Positions 18,612 through 27,001 of a stretch of DNA of 39,437 nucleotides are shown here, piece by piece (position 1 is the first letter of the stretch; each line of letters opens with the position of its first letter). Source of the DNA: Saprospirales bacterium. Its GTDB lineage: Bacteria; Bacteroidota; Bacteroidia; Chitinophagales; Saprospiraceae. The translations under genes were made by a program, and so were the position numbers. The DNA is taken from contig REEI01000039.1 of NCBI GenBank assembly GCA_007695145.1, forward strand, positions 1-39,437, given 5' to 3'. The notes beneath the pieces are model-generated. The model worked only from the letters and a program-made list of their open reading frames with translations. It was not told where the DNA came from and ran no database searches.

Positions 18612-21600
18612 ATGAATAGACTTTTACCAGTACAACTTATACTTACTCTTCTTTTGCTTTTTTTCGGATTCTCATCCTTTGCCCAGGATTGCAATGACCC
18701 ACCTCCTGCTTTGTGTCCCTGCGATGTTGAGATTATTTGTGGGTTTCAAGCCCTTGATGGTTACTGTTTAGATATGCCCCCTAATCAGGTTACTTCTTTT
18801 ACTTTTGTGGGTTGTCCCAATAATGTTATTGATAATCCGGCCTGGTTTGCATTTGTTGCCGGGGAGGAATTTCTGGACATGGATATTATTCCTACAAATT
18901 GTTCCGGCTTCGGAAGTGCAACAGGAATTCACTGGGTGATTTATACCGGCACGCCTGAGTGTTCAGGTTCAGGTGCTGCTTGTGTATACTCCGGCTTGAC
19001 TCCTGAGCTCACTTCTTGTGGGTGTCCCGGTACCGGGCCTCAGAATATTTCAATTGCTACTATTCCCGGGCAAACCTATTATGTGGTTATTGATGGTTGT
19101 GGAGGTTCTCAATGCGATATTGAAATTGTAGTAAATGAGGGTGGAGAGCCACCTTCAGCCGGAGTGATTACTGAGTTTGACTTGTCTGAAGTATTTATCC
19201 CGGAATTCAGTGGGCCGGATACCATCTGCCTTGGAGCAGAGGGTTTTAGCTTTAGTATTAATCCTCCGGAAGGAGCTGCGTTCTCTATTTGGGAGTTTCC
19301 GGATGGGGAAATTGTGGTGACACCTCAGGGTGTTTTTGAAATCGATATTCCCAGCTCTTATTTTGAGGAAGAAGGTCCTTTTGAATTATGCGTTTCAGTG
19401 GCTAATAATTGTGATACATCTGCTGTTGTTTGCAGGGAGTTTTTTGTGTTGCAAATTGCACCAGAGTTTGAGGAGGACGAAATCTGCCAGTATGAAGATT
19501 ACAACTGGGATTTTTTCATAGAGAGTTCTAATCTTCAACCCGGAATTCACGAGTTTAGTGCTATTAGAATTGGCTCTTTTGGCTGTGAATTCGAAGGAAT
19601 TCTCGAGTTGACCATTCACGACGTCAATGATGATAATCCCACACCACTTTTTGAGGTCATATGTGAACAGGATGTACCGTTTTTCCTTCACGGCCAGCAA
19701 TTCTCAGAAACTGGCGAATACGAAATAATCATTCAATCCATCAATGAATGCGATAGCTTTTTAAATCTAGAATTATTTGTGCTCGGTATTGATCTGTTGT
19801 TTGAAGACCCACCGATATGCGTAGGTGGTATGTTTACTTATTGCCCATCAGATATTATTATCAATCCCAGCCCTGCTGATGTGCCGGGAGAATTGGAAGT
19901 AATCTACCGATGGACTCAGGTGAGTACAGGAACAATTTTACAGGAAGGACCCAATGAGTTTTGCCTCGAAGCTGATTTAAGTATTTTTCTAGATGATGTA
20001 GAAGAATTCCAATTACAGGTTTTTATGCAATATGAGGGTTTACCCGATCCCTTTCCCTGCGAGTCCCAGGTTTACACAGTATTTATTGATCTGGATGATT
20101 TTCTACCTGACGAACCCGAATTTGCTGAAACAGATCCCGTTTGTCTTGGTGATATAGTGAGTGTTTCTATTGAAAACGTTAACCCTGATTTGTTTTATGT
20201 ATGGGAGATAAGCGCTCCCGGAAATACCTATGAATCTGCAGTATCCGGTAGCGGGGAGACCATTGAGATCCTCTTCTTTGAAGCCGGTTCCTTTTTGGTT
20301 TGTGCTTCCATACAAAATTCTTGTGGGGAAGGTGAGCAGGCTTGTACCACTATTGAAGTCAACGATCTGTCTTCTTCAGATCCGGGTCCAGATGTTGCAA
20401 CTTGTAATTTAGAGTATGTTATGGTTGGCGAAGGGAGTAATGGATTTTGGACGGTTGTGGATTCCCCTCCAGGAGGACAAATTCTATTTTCCGACATCAA
20501 TAGCCCTAATTCAGTAATAACAGCCAATGAGTTTGGAACATATTTATTGAGTTGGACAGAGGTGCTGGGAGATTGCATGGAAGAGTCTTTTGTTTCAATT
20601 ACTTTTTCCTCACCTCCTCAGATCAGTGATCTGGTGGTTGAATGCAATCCGGTTCAAACCGACTTTGAAGTTTCCTTTACAATTATAGGGGGGCAAGCTC
20701 CCTATACGGTAACGACTGGGAATGGGACAATAGAGGGTGATGAATTTATTTCTGATCTCACACCAAGCGGTGATATTATTCAGATTGTCATAGCAGATGA
20801 TTTTGGCTGTATTTCTGATACGATTCAAGCTACCCGTACCTGCGATTGTTTTACTGAGACCGGAACAATGGATTTAAGCCCACTTTCTCTTTGCACAGGC
20901 GATTGTATTGATGGTTCTGATTTTTATTTGGGGGGAGAAGAACTTGACCCCAATGATACGACCATGTACGTTTTGCATACGAGCAGTGGTCCTGCTTTGT
21001 CTGGAAGTACGGTAATTGGTGTGAGTTCCACCGGAGAGTTTTGCTTTGAGGATTTGGATATAGAGGAAGGGCGCACCTATTACATCAGTTTTGTTGTTGG
21101 AGACAATGATGGTAATGACCTGGTAGATTTGACCGACCCTTGTCTTGCTGTATCTGCAGGGACACCTGTTACCTGGCATGCTCAACCGATTTCAAGTGCC
21201 GGCGGAGATGACAATGTCTGCGGATTCCTTTTCGATTTGAATGCTTCTCCATCTGTTGGTGAAGGAATCTGGCGTCTTGTTTCAGGACCGGGTTCGGTTG
21301 TCTTTGGAGATGAGAGTTCTCCTTCTAGTGGTGTAGAGGTTGATGAATGCGGTACATATACTTTCAGGTGGTCCGAAGAAAATGCTATTTGTATTGATTC
21401 TGCTGAAGTTAGTATTGAATTTTTCTGCTTCCCAACTACTCCTGCCTTAAGCTTTGTATATGATTGCTTTGAGGATATCTCTTATTCTGTTGAGTTTGAA
21501 ATTGAAGGAGAGGCTCCTTTTGTTGAATTGAATGGCAGGGGAGAATTAGATGGAAATACCTTTTTTATTGAAGGTATTCCTGCAGGTACGCCAGATACCT

Positions 21601-24359
21601 TTTTTATTGAAGATGCAAATGGTTGTGTTATTGAGGTCCCTGTTTTTAGAGAATGCGACTGTGATGCTGATGCCGGGCAATTTTTGGACGATAGCACCAT
21701 TGAAGTTTGCGAAACTAATGGAGCGGTAAATGCTGGACCTGTGCAGGATGAAGTCGTAGAAGGTCAAAATACTTTCACTTTTGTTCTTCACGATTCTGAA
21801 GGGGGAGTCCTGGGAAATGTTTTTGCCCAGAGTCAAGATGGTGATTTTGACTTTAATGCAATCGATGGGTTGTTATGTGATCAAACATATTATATTTCGC
21901 ATGTAGTCGGTGCTGAACTGGCCGATGGAAGTGTAGACTTTTCTGATGGTTGCCTTTCCGTTTCAGACGGCAGGCCGATATTGTGGAGATGCCAACCACA
22001 GGCTGATGCAGGTCCCGATGACGATGTATGTGGACTTTCATATGACCTTCAGGCCTCACCCTCTGTAGGTTCAGGTAGTTGGGGCTCCTTAGGTATGGGA
22101 GGTGTTACTTTCTCAGTTGTCAATTCCCCAAATTCTACCGTCACAGTTAGTGATTTCGGACTGAGATGCTTTGTTTGGACCGAGACAAATGGAGATTGTA
22201 TCTCAAGAGATACGGTCTGTATCGATTTTCAGAGAAATCCCGAATTGGTTCCCGGTAGCCTTCAAATTGAATGTGATGAAACCTTTACCAACTACTCAGT
22301 TAGTTTTGAAATCCAATTTGGCGATGAGGACACCTACCTTGTAACTGGTGGCGGCACTCTTGTTGGGAGTGTATTTACCTCTGATTTTATTCCCAGTGGA
22401 GAGGATTATTTGTTTGAGCTTACTGATGATAACAATTGTGATTTGGAAATCATTTCCGGTAACTTTGAATGTGAGTGCTTCAGTGCTGCAGGTCAGCTCA
22501 GTGGAAGTCCTCAAAACCTCTGTGAAGATCAATTGGTGAATGCCTCAGGATTAAATTACGATGCATCAGAAGAACAACAGGACGGAAATGATACCAGGGC
22601 ATTTATCCTTCATGATGGTGACATGAATACTCTTGGTAATGTCATTGCAATGAATGAAAATGGTGCATTTGCATTTGATCCGGGAACAATGAATCTTGAA
22701 CAGGAGTATTGGATTGTGGTCGGAGTCGGCAACGAAATGGGGCCAGGAATGGTTGATCTAGAGGATGAGTGCCTCTCAACTTCAGAGGGTATCCCCGTTC
22801 GATGGTTTGCTTATCCCAATGCAACAATTGCCGATGGAGAAAGAGAAGTCACTTGCCTGTTACCCCAAATTGAATTAGTGGCTGAAAATGACGAACCCTT
22901 TTTGGAATATCAATGGAGTACAGCCAACGGCCAAATTGTCTCCGGCGATAATGATAGAATCGCCATTGTCAATGCTGCCGGAACCTACCTGCTTATCGTT
23001 ACTGACAATAGATCTGGTTGCAGCTCACAGTCTGAAGTTGAAGTGACTCGTTCGGATGACTTGCCTGATGTGTTAATTGATGCCCCACAGTTGCTCACCT
23101 GCGATAGGACTGAGGTGACAGTTAATGCTGAAAATTCAACCACTGGAGCTGGTTTTGAGTACCAGTGGAATGGCCCAGGTATAGTTTCAGGTGCTGATGG
23201 GCTTATGCCCGTAGTAAATGAAGCTGGAATTTATACTTTAGAAATAACGAACCTCAATAATGGCTGTGTGAATCAAGGTAGTATTGAGGTGGTGGAAGAC
23301 ACTGAAGCCCCAATCGCGATTGCTTCAGTCAGTTCAGAGATCGACTGCTCAACTACTGAGGTTCAACTCAGTTCACAGGGTTCCTCTACAGGAAATCAAA
23401 TTCGGTTCAGCTGGTCACCTCTGGGGGTCCAGGGAAATATTGTCAGTGGTGCTTCGGATGCTACAGCAATTGCAGATGAGGCTGGTACTTATGTGCTTGA
23501 GGTTACAAATATTGATAATGGCTGCTTTGCTAATGATACAGTTGAAGTTATTGAGAACCGGGATGTGATCGAAGGCTTAATAACTTTGGTTGAGAATGTT
23601 TCCTGTTTTGGTGATACCGATGGATTTATTTCTATTGTTGAAGTTGAGGGCGGAACCGCTCCATTTGAATATTCATTTGATGGTGGGCAGAGCTTTGGGA
23701 CTAATTTTGAGCGACCCGGTCTCTCTCCAGGGCAATACGAGCTAGTTGTAAGGGATGATAGGGGCTGTCTGTGGTCACAATCATTTATTATTGAGGAGCC
23801 TCCCTTGCTTACGGTTGATTTGGGGGGTGATCAGGTTGTTGAATTGGGAGAAAGAACTACGCTTGTTGCATCTGTCAATGTAGACCCTTCTTCAATTATC
23901 GAATGGATTTGGGATCCTGTAGTTGATCCAGCTTGTCCCAACTGCCCTGAGCAAATATTCACTCCTGATGCTATAACTGCGGTTGGGGTGACCGTAATAG
24001 ATAGCTTCGGCTGTGCTGCAAGTGATCAAATAAGAGTATTTATAACAGTAAATAGAAATGTGTTTCTGCCCAATGCCTTTAGCCCTAACCTGGATGGAGT
24101 AAATGATCGATTTGGTGTTTACGCTGATCCGGCAAGAGTGAGCTCCATACGTGAGTTTAGAGTTTTTAACCGCTGGGGTGAACAAGTGTTTATGCGGGAG
24201 AATATTTTTGAAATTGGACAACTGTCGGAGGCGAATTCATGGGATGGCCGTTTCAACGGTGAGGATCTCAATCCCGGAATTTTTACCTGGTTCGCAGTAA
24301 TTGAGTTTGCCGATGGAGTTGAAGAGACCTTCCAGGGTGAAGTATTGTTAATGCGGTAG
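18612..24359 (+). CDS. Giant secreted protein with three ~270-aa composite repeats and T9SS type B C-terminus (gene E)
   Basis: About 1915 aa from the ATG at 18612. An in-frame GTG at 18588 would add eight residues, but the ATG places MNRLLP directly before a classic signal peptide (LILTLLLLFFGFSSFA|QD), so I prefer it. Residues ~24-185 form a Cys-rich N-terminal domain (NPAWFAFVAG...TYYVVIDGCGGSQCDI). PKD-like and linker segments run to ~590. Residues ~590-1407 are three long composite modules with VCG..DL.ASPSVG.G.W, IPSG, LHD..G..LGN and CLSVS.G.P(V/I)(T/R)W landmarks. Three Ig-like units and a SprB-like repeat (EGGTAPFEYSFDGG) follow. Residues ~1814-1915 are a canonical gliding-motility-type sorting domain (VFLPNAFSPNLDGVNDRF, FRVFNRWGEQVF, SWDGRFNGEDLNPGIF). 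It is predicted to be exported by T9SS. No catalytic motif was recognised. Confidence 0.92.
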   Translation: MNRLLPVQLILTLLLLFFGFSSFAQDCNDPPPALCPCDVEIICGFQALDGYCLDMPPNQVTSFTFVGCPNNVIDNPAWFAFVAGEEFLDMDIIPTNCSGFGSATGIHWVIYTGTPECSGSGAACVYSGLTPELTSCGCPGTGPQNISIATIPGQTYYVVIDGCGGSQCDIEIVVNEGGEPPSAGVITEFDLSEVFIPEFSGPDTICLGAEGFSFSINPPEGAAFSIWEFPDGEIVVTPQGVFEIDIPSSYFEEEGPFELCVSVANNCDTSAVVCREFFVLQIAPEFEEDEICQYEDYNWDFFIESSNLQPGIHEFSAIRIGSFGCEFEGILELTIHDVNDDNPTPLFEVICEQDVPFFLHGQQFSETGEYEIIIQSINECDSFLNLELFVLGIDLLFEDPPICVGGMFTYCPSDIIINPSPADVPGELEVIYRWTQVSTGTILQEGPNEFCLEADLSIFLDDVEEFQLQVFMQYEGLPDPFPCESQVYTVFIDLDDFLPDEPEFAETDPVCLGDIVSVSIENVNPDLFYVWEISAPGNTYESAVSGSGETIEILFFEAGSFLVCASIQNSCGEGEQACTTIEVNDLSSSDPGPDVATCNLEYVMVGEGSNGFWTVVDSPPGGQILFSDINSPNSVITANEFGTYLLSWTEVLGDCMEESFVSITFSSPPQISDLVVECNPVQTDFEVSFTIIGGQAPYTVTTGNGTIEGDEFISDLTPSGDIIQIVIADDFGCISDTIQATRTCDCFTETGTMDLSPLSLCTGDCIDGSDFYLGGEELDPNDTTMYVLHTSSGPALSGSTVIGVSSTGEFCFEDLDIEEGRTYYISFVVGDNDGNDLVDLTDPCLAVSAGTPVTWHAQPISSAGGDDNVCGFLFDLNASPSVGEGIWRLVSGPGSVVFGDESSPSSGVEVDECGTYTFRWSEENAICIDSAEVSIEFFCFPTTPALSFVYDCFEDISYSVEFEIEGEAPFVELNGRGELDGNTFFIEGIPAGTPDTFFIEDANGCVIEVPVFRECDCDADAGQFLDDSTIEVCETNGAVNAGPVQDEVVEGQNTFTFVLHDSEGGVLGNVFAQSQDGDFDFNAIDGLLCDQTYYISHVVGAELADGSVDFSDGCLSVSDGRPILWRCQPQADAGPDDDVCGLSYDLQASPSVGSGSWGSLGMGGVTFSVVNSPNSTVTVSDFGLRCFVWTETNGDCISRDTVCIDFQRNPELVPGSLQIECDETFTNYSVSFEIQFGDEDTYLVTGGGTLVGSVFTSDFIPSGEDYLFELTDDNNCDLEIISGNFECECFSAAGQLSGSPQNLCEDQLVNASGLNYDASEEQQDGNDTRAFILHDGDMNTLGNVIAMNENGAFAFDPGTMNLEQEYWIVVGVGNEMGPGMVDLEDECLSTSEGIPVRWFAYPNATIADGEREVTCLLPQIELVAENDEPFLEYQWSTANGQIVSGDNDRIAIVNAAGTYLLIVTDNRSGCSSQSEVEVTRSDDLPDVLIDAPQLLTCDRTEVTVNAENSTTGAGFEYQWNGPGIVSGADGLMPVVNEAGIYTLEITNLNNGCVNQGSIEVVEDTEAPIAIASVSSEIDCSTTEVQLSSQGSSTGNQIRFSWSPLGVQGNIVSGASDATAIADEAGTYVLEVTNIDNGCFANDTVEVIENRDVIEGLITLVENVSCFGDTDGFISIVEVEGGTAPFEYSFDGGQSFGTNFERPGLSPGQYELVVRDDRGCLWSQSFIIEEPPLLTVDLGGDQVVELGERTTLVASVNVDPSSIIEWIWDPVVDPACPNCPEQIFTPDAITAVGVTVIDSFGCAASDQIRVFITVNRNVFLPNAFSPNLDGVNDRFGVYADPARVSSIREFRVFNRWGEQVFMRENIFEIGQLSEANSWDGRFNGEDLNPGIFTWFAVIEFADGVEETFQGEVLLMR
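20380..22830 (+). repeat. three tandem ~810-base composite modules in gene E
   Basis: The modules begin at about 20380, 21199 and 22003. Modules 2 and 3 share the order DDxVCG, ASPSVGxGxW, SPxSxVxV, (C/T)xxFxW, GxGxLxGxxF, CxC, LGNV, then CLSxSxGxPxxW. Module 1 is more diverged at its start. Modules 2 and 3 look closest to each other. Confidence 0.75.
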
Positions 24360-24426
24360 TCTTTTTTAGAAAAAGAAGAAACCAGACCAAATAAATATTT
24401 CTAAATAATTCGCTTGATTGTTTTTC

Positions 24427-24475
24427 AGTCCCGGACAAGCTTGCTCAATACAACACTTCTTGTCCGGGACTTTTG
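24427..24475 (+). terminator. strong intrinsic terminator between gene E and recQ
   Basis: A perfect 13-bp inverted repeat, AGTCCCGGACAAG (24427-24439) with CTTGTCCGGGACT (24459-24471), has a 19-base loop and is followed at once by a T-run. It isolates recQ from the secreted-protein row. Confidence 0.8.
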
Positions 24476-24484
24476 GTATTTACA

Positions 24485-24510
24485 CGTTTGTATTCGTTTG
24501 TATCCGTTTA
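24485..24510 (+). repeat. 10-bp-period tandem repeat upstream of recQ promoter
   Basis: CGTTTGTATT, CGTTTGTATC and CGTTTA lie head to tail. The period is about one helical turn and the array ends just before the predicted -33 element of recQ. It could be a protein-binding array or chance. Confidence 0.4.
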
Positions 24511-24514
24511 GATA

Positions 24515-24547
24515 TTTGGGAATTTGGGCAGCCGGGCAGTACTTTTG
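24515..24547 (+). promoter_or_regulatory. Bacteroidota-type promoter of recQ
   Basis: TTTG at 24515-24518 and an exact TAnnTTTG box (TACTTTTG, 24540-24547) are separated by 21 bases, close to the -33/-7 arrangement of the Bacteroidota primary sigma factor. Transcription would start about 17 bases before the recQ ATG. Confidence 0.65.
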
Positions 24548-24569
24548 CACAAACTATAACTGTTAAGAA

Positions 24570-26744
24570 ATGTATGCCTCGCCGGAAAAAATTTTGAAAG
24601 ATGTATTTGGATATTCTTCTTTTCGCCGGAATCAGAGGAGTATCATCAATTCTATTTTGTCGGGAAAAGACACAATGGTACTTATGCCAACGGGTGGAGG
24701 TAAATCCCTGTGTTATCAGGTGCCTGCTCTCTGTTTGCCAGGACTAACTGTCGTAATTTCTCCCCTTATTGCCTTGATGAAGGATCAGGTTGATGCATTG
24801 AAATTAAATGAAGTCAGGGCAGAATTCGTCAATAGTACGCTATCTTACTCTGAGCAAAGGAGGATATTTCAGGAAGTAAGTTCAGGCAAGATTAAATTGT
24901 TGTATCTGGCCCCTGAGCGCATCAATGAGCGATTCTGGAGTTACCTTAAGCAGCTAAATCTCAGTTTGTTTGCTGTGGATGAAGCTCATTGCATATCTCA
25001 CTGGGGCCACGACTTCAGACCTGATTATAGGGAGCTCCGGTCCATTAAGAATTTTTTTCCAAAGGTACCAGTAGTGGCCCTTACCGCTACAGCAGATGGC
25101 TTAACCAGGAATGATATTATAGAAAGTTTGGCAATGGCCGATCCCGACACTTATGTTTCTAGCTTCAATCGGCCAAATATCCGCTATTTAATCGAGCCCA
25201 AAAGGAATAGTTTCGAAAAACTGCTTCAATTTCTTGAACAGTATCGTGGAGAGTCAGGTATTATTTATTGCCTCAGCCGACAATCGACTGAAGAACTCGC
25301 GGAAGATTTAAGAAATGTGGGATTTAAGGCCGTTCACTATCACGCAAAATTGGACAGAGAAACCCGTGAAAAACATCAGGAAATGTTTGCCAGGGATGAA
25401 GTGGATATAGTAGTTGCTACCATTGCGTTTGGGATGGGAATCGACAAACCTGATGTCCGTTTTGTGGTTCATATGGATGTACCAAAAAACATAGAATCCT
25501 ATTATCAGGAAACCGGGAGGGCGGGAAGAGATGGCCTGGAAAGCACTGCATTGCTTTTTTACTCATATTATGACCTGCTAAGATTGAAATCCTTTGTGGA
25601 AGTTGATGGGAATTCTGAGCAGACAGAAGTCATGTTGAAGAAATTAGATCAGATTGGTGACTTTTGCTCGGGGAAGACTTGTCGGAGAAAGTATCTGCTT
25701 AATTATTTCGAAGAAAATTTTCCCTCAAATTGCGGTAATTGCGATATATGTCTTGGGAAATTTGAAAAAGTAGAAGCAACAAGGGCGGCACAGATGGCGC
25801 TTTCTGCGGTGGTTCGTTTAAGGGAAAAGTTTGGCATGAATTACATCATAGATATCCTCAAGGGGTCATCCTCAGTAAAAGTTAGGGAAAATCATCGAAA
25901 ATTGCCAACTTTCGGTGTGGGTAGTGAATACACAAAAGATCAATGGTCTGCCATAATAAGGGCCTTGCTTGATCAAGAATTTCTCGGGCGATCAGCCGGA
26001 GATTATCCAACTCTGCAATTGACGGATAAAGGTTGGAGCATTCTAAAGGGTCAAGAGCCTTTTCATTATTTCGTTCGCAAAAAGAAAGACGCGCTTAAAA
26101 AACGAATTGAAGAACTTTCTTATGAAAAGGAACTCTTTGATGAATTGAAGAACTTAAGGTCGATTCTGTCCAGGTCTGAAGGGGTGCCCCCATTTATGAT
26201 TTTTCACGAGGCCACCCTTGTCGAGATTGCAAAATTTCTTCCATTGACTTTGGATGATCTCGGCGAAATTGGAGGACTTGGTAAGGTCAAGTTGCAAAAT
26301 TACGGCGCGGATGTGTTGAAAGTGGTCAGGACGTATTGCCGGGATAGAGGACTGAAAAGTAAAATGAATGAAAAAATCAAAGCTCCTGTCCGCTCCAACT
26401 CAAACAAGTCAGGCAATTCATCAAAAAAAGGCAGAACATACTTCAAGACTCTGGACTTGATTCAGAAGGGTAAATCATTGCAGGAGGTTTCTGAATTGAG
26501 GAGCCTGACTCTTTCAACTACTATGGAGCATGTGGCTTATCTGATCGAAGAGGGGAAGCTGCCAGTAGTGGACTATATACCTGAAGATAGGTTGGCCAGA
26601 GTCAAGGCAGCTATAGATCAGACGGGTATGGAAAAACTTACCCCAATCAAGAGGTTGTTGGGGAGTGACTTTTCTTTCGATGAGATAAAAATTTGCATCG
26701 CCCATTATAAAAGGGTTGAGAAAATGAAGAATTCTATTTATTAG
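24570..26744 (+). CDS. recQ: ATP-dependent DNA helicase RecQ
   Basis: 724 aa. A 3'-5' superfamily 2 helicase that unwinds DNA in recombination and stalled-fork repair. Motif I is PTGGGKS with Lys45, motif II is DEAH at 137-140 followed by [13 protein letters not shown], and motif III is ALTATA. IIYCLSR and [10 protein letters not shown] belong to the second RecA-like lobe. The RecQ zinc site C-x16-C-x2-C-x2-C is intact (Cys371, 388, 391, 394). The RQC winged-helix region follows, then an HRDC-like segment (~525-600). A C-terminal helix-turn-helix-like tail (~640-724, [20 protein letters not shown]) makes it longer than the ~610-aa E. coli enzyme; such tails are usual in Bacteroidota RecQ. It has its own promoter and lies behind a terminator, so it is probably transcribed separately from the secreted proteins. 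Confidence 0.97.
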   Translation: MYASPEKILKDVFGYSSFRRNQRSIINSILSGKDTMVLMPTGGGKSLCYQVPALCLPGLTVVISPLIALMKDQVDALKLNEVRAEFVNSTLSYSEQRRIFQEVSSGKIKLLYLAPERINERFWSYLKQLNLSLFAVDEAHCISHWGHDFRPDYRELRSIKNFFPKVPVVALTATADGLTRNDIIESLAMADPDTYVSSFNRPNIRYLIEPKRNSFEKLLQFLEQYRGESGIIYCLSRQSTEELAEDLRNVGFKAVHYHAKLDRETREKHQEMFARDEVDIVVATIAFGMGIDKPDVRFVVHMDVPKNIESYYQETGRAGRDGLESTALLFYSYYDLLRLKSFVEVDGNSEQTEVMLKKLDQIGDFCSGKTCRRKYLLNYFEENFPSNCGNCDICLGKFEKVEATRAAQMALSAVVRLREKFGMNYIIDILKGSSSVKVRENHRKLPTFGVGSEYTKDQWSAIIRALLDQEFLGRSAGDYPTLQLTDKGWSILKGQEPFHYFVRKKKDALKKRIEELSYEKELFDELKNLRSILSRSEGVPPFMIFHEATLVEIAKFLPLTLDDLGEIGGLGKVKLQNYGADVLKVVRTYCRDRGLKSKMNEKIKAPVRSNSNKSGNSSKKGRTYFKTLDLIQKGKSLQEVSELRSLTLSTTMEHVAYLIEEGKLPVVDYIPEDRLARVKAAIDQTGMEKLTPIKRLLGSDFSFDEIKICIAHYKRVEKMKNSIY

Positions 26745-27001
26745 GAGATGTACATTCCTCAAAAATTTGTCAGACATTTCTCAACACTTGAATCTTTTTA
26801 GTGATACACAGTTGAAATCTGAGAGGAAACAATGCCGACAATTAAAGATTTCAGATATTTGCAGTATAATTAATGTATAATTTGCATCATGGGAGCGCAA
26901 ATTGATGCCGGCAGCAATCCTGCTTGCATAAATTGATCAAATATGGCCTTAGGTTTGTTGGCTAACTTGGTATCTGTGCTCTAAAAAGTAACTAAAGGTT
27001 T

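Noticed and set aside
26812-26854. Inverted repeat TGAAATCT/AGATTTCA between recQ and sucA
   Set aside because: The short AT-rich arms, long loop and absence of a T-run make chance likely.
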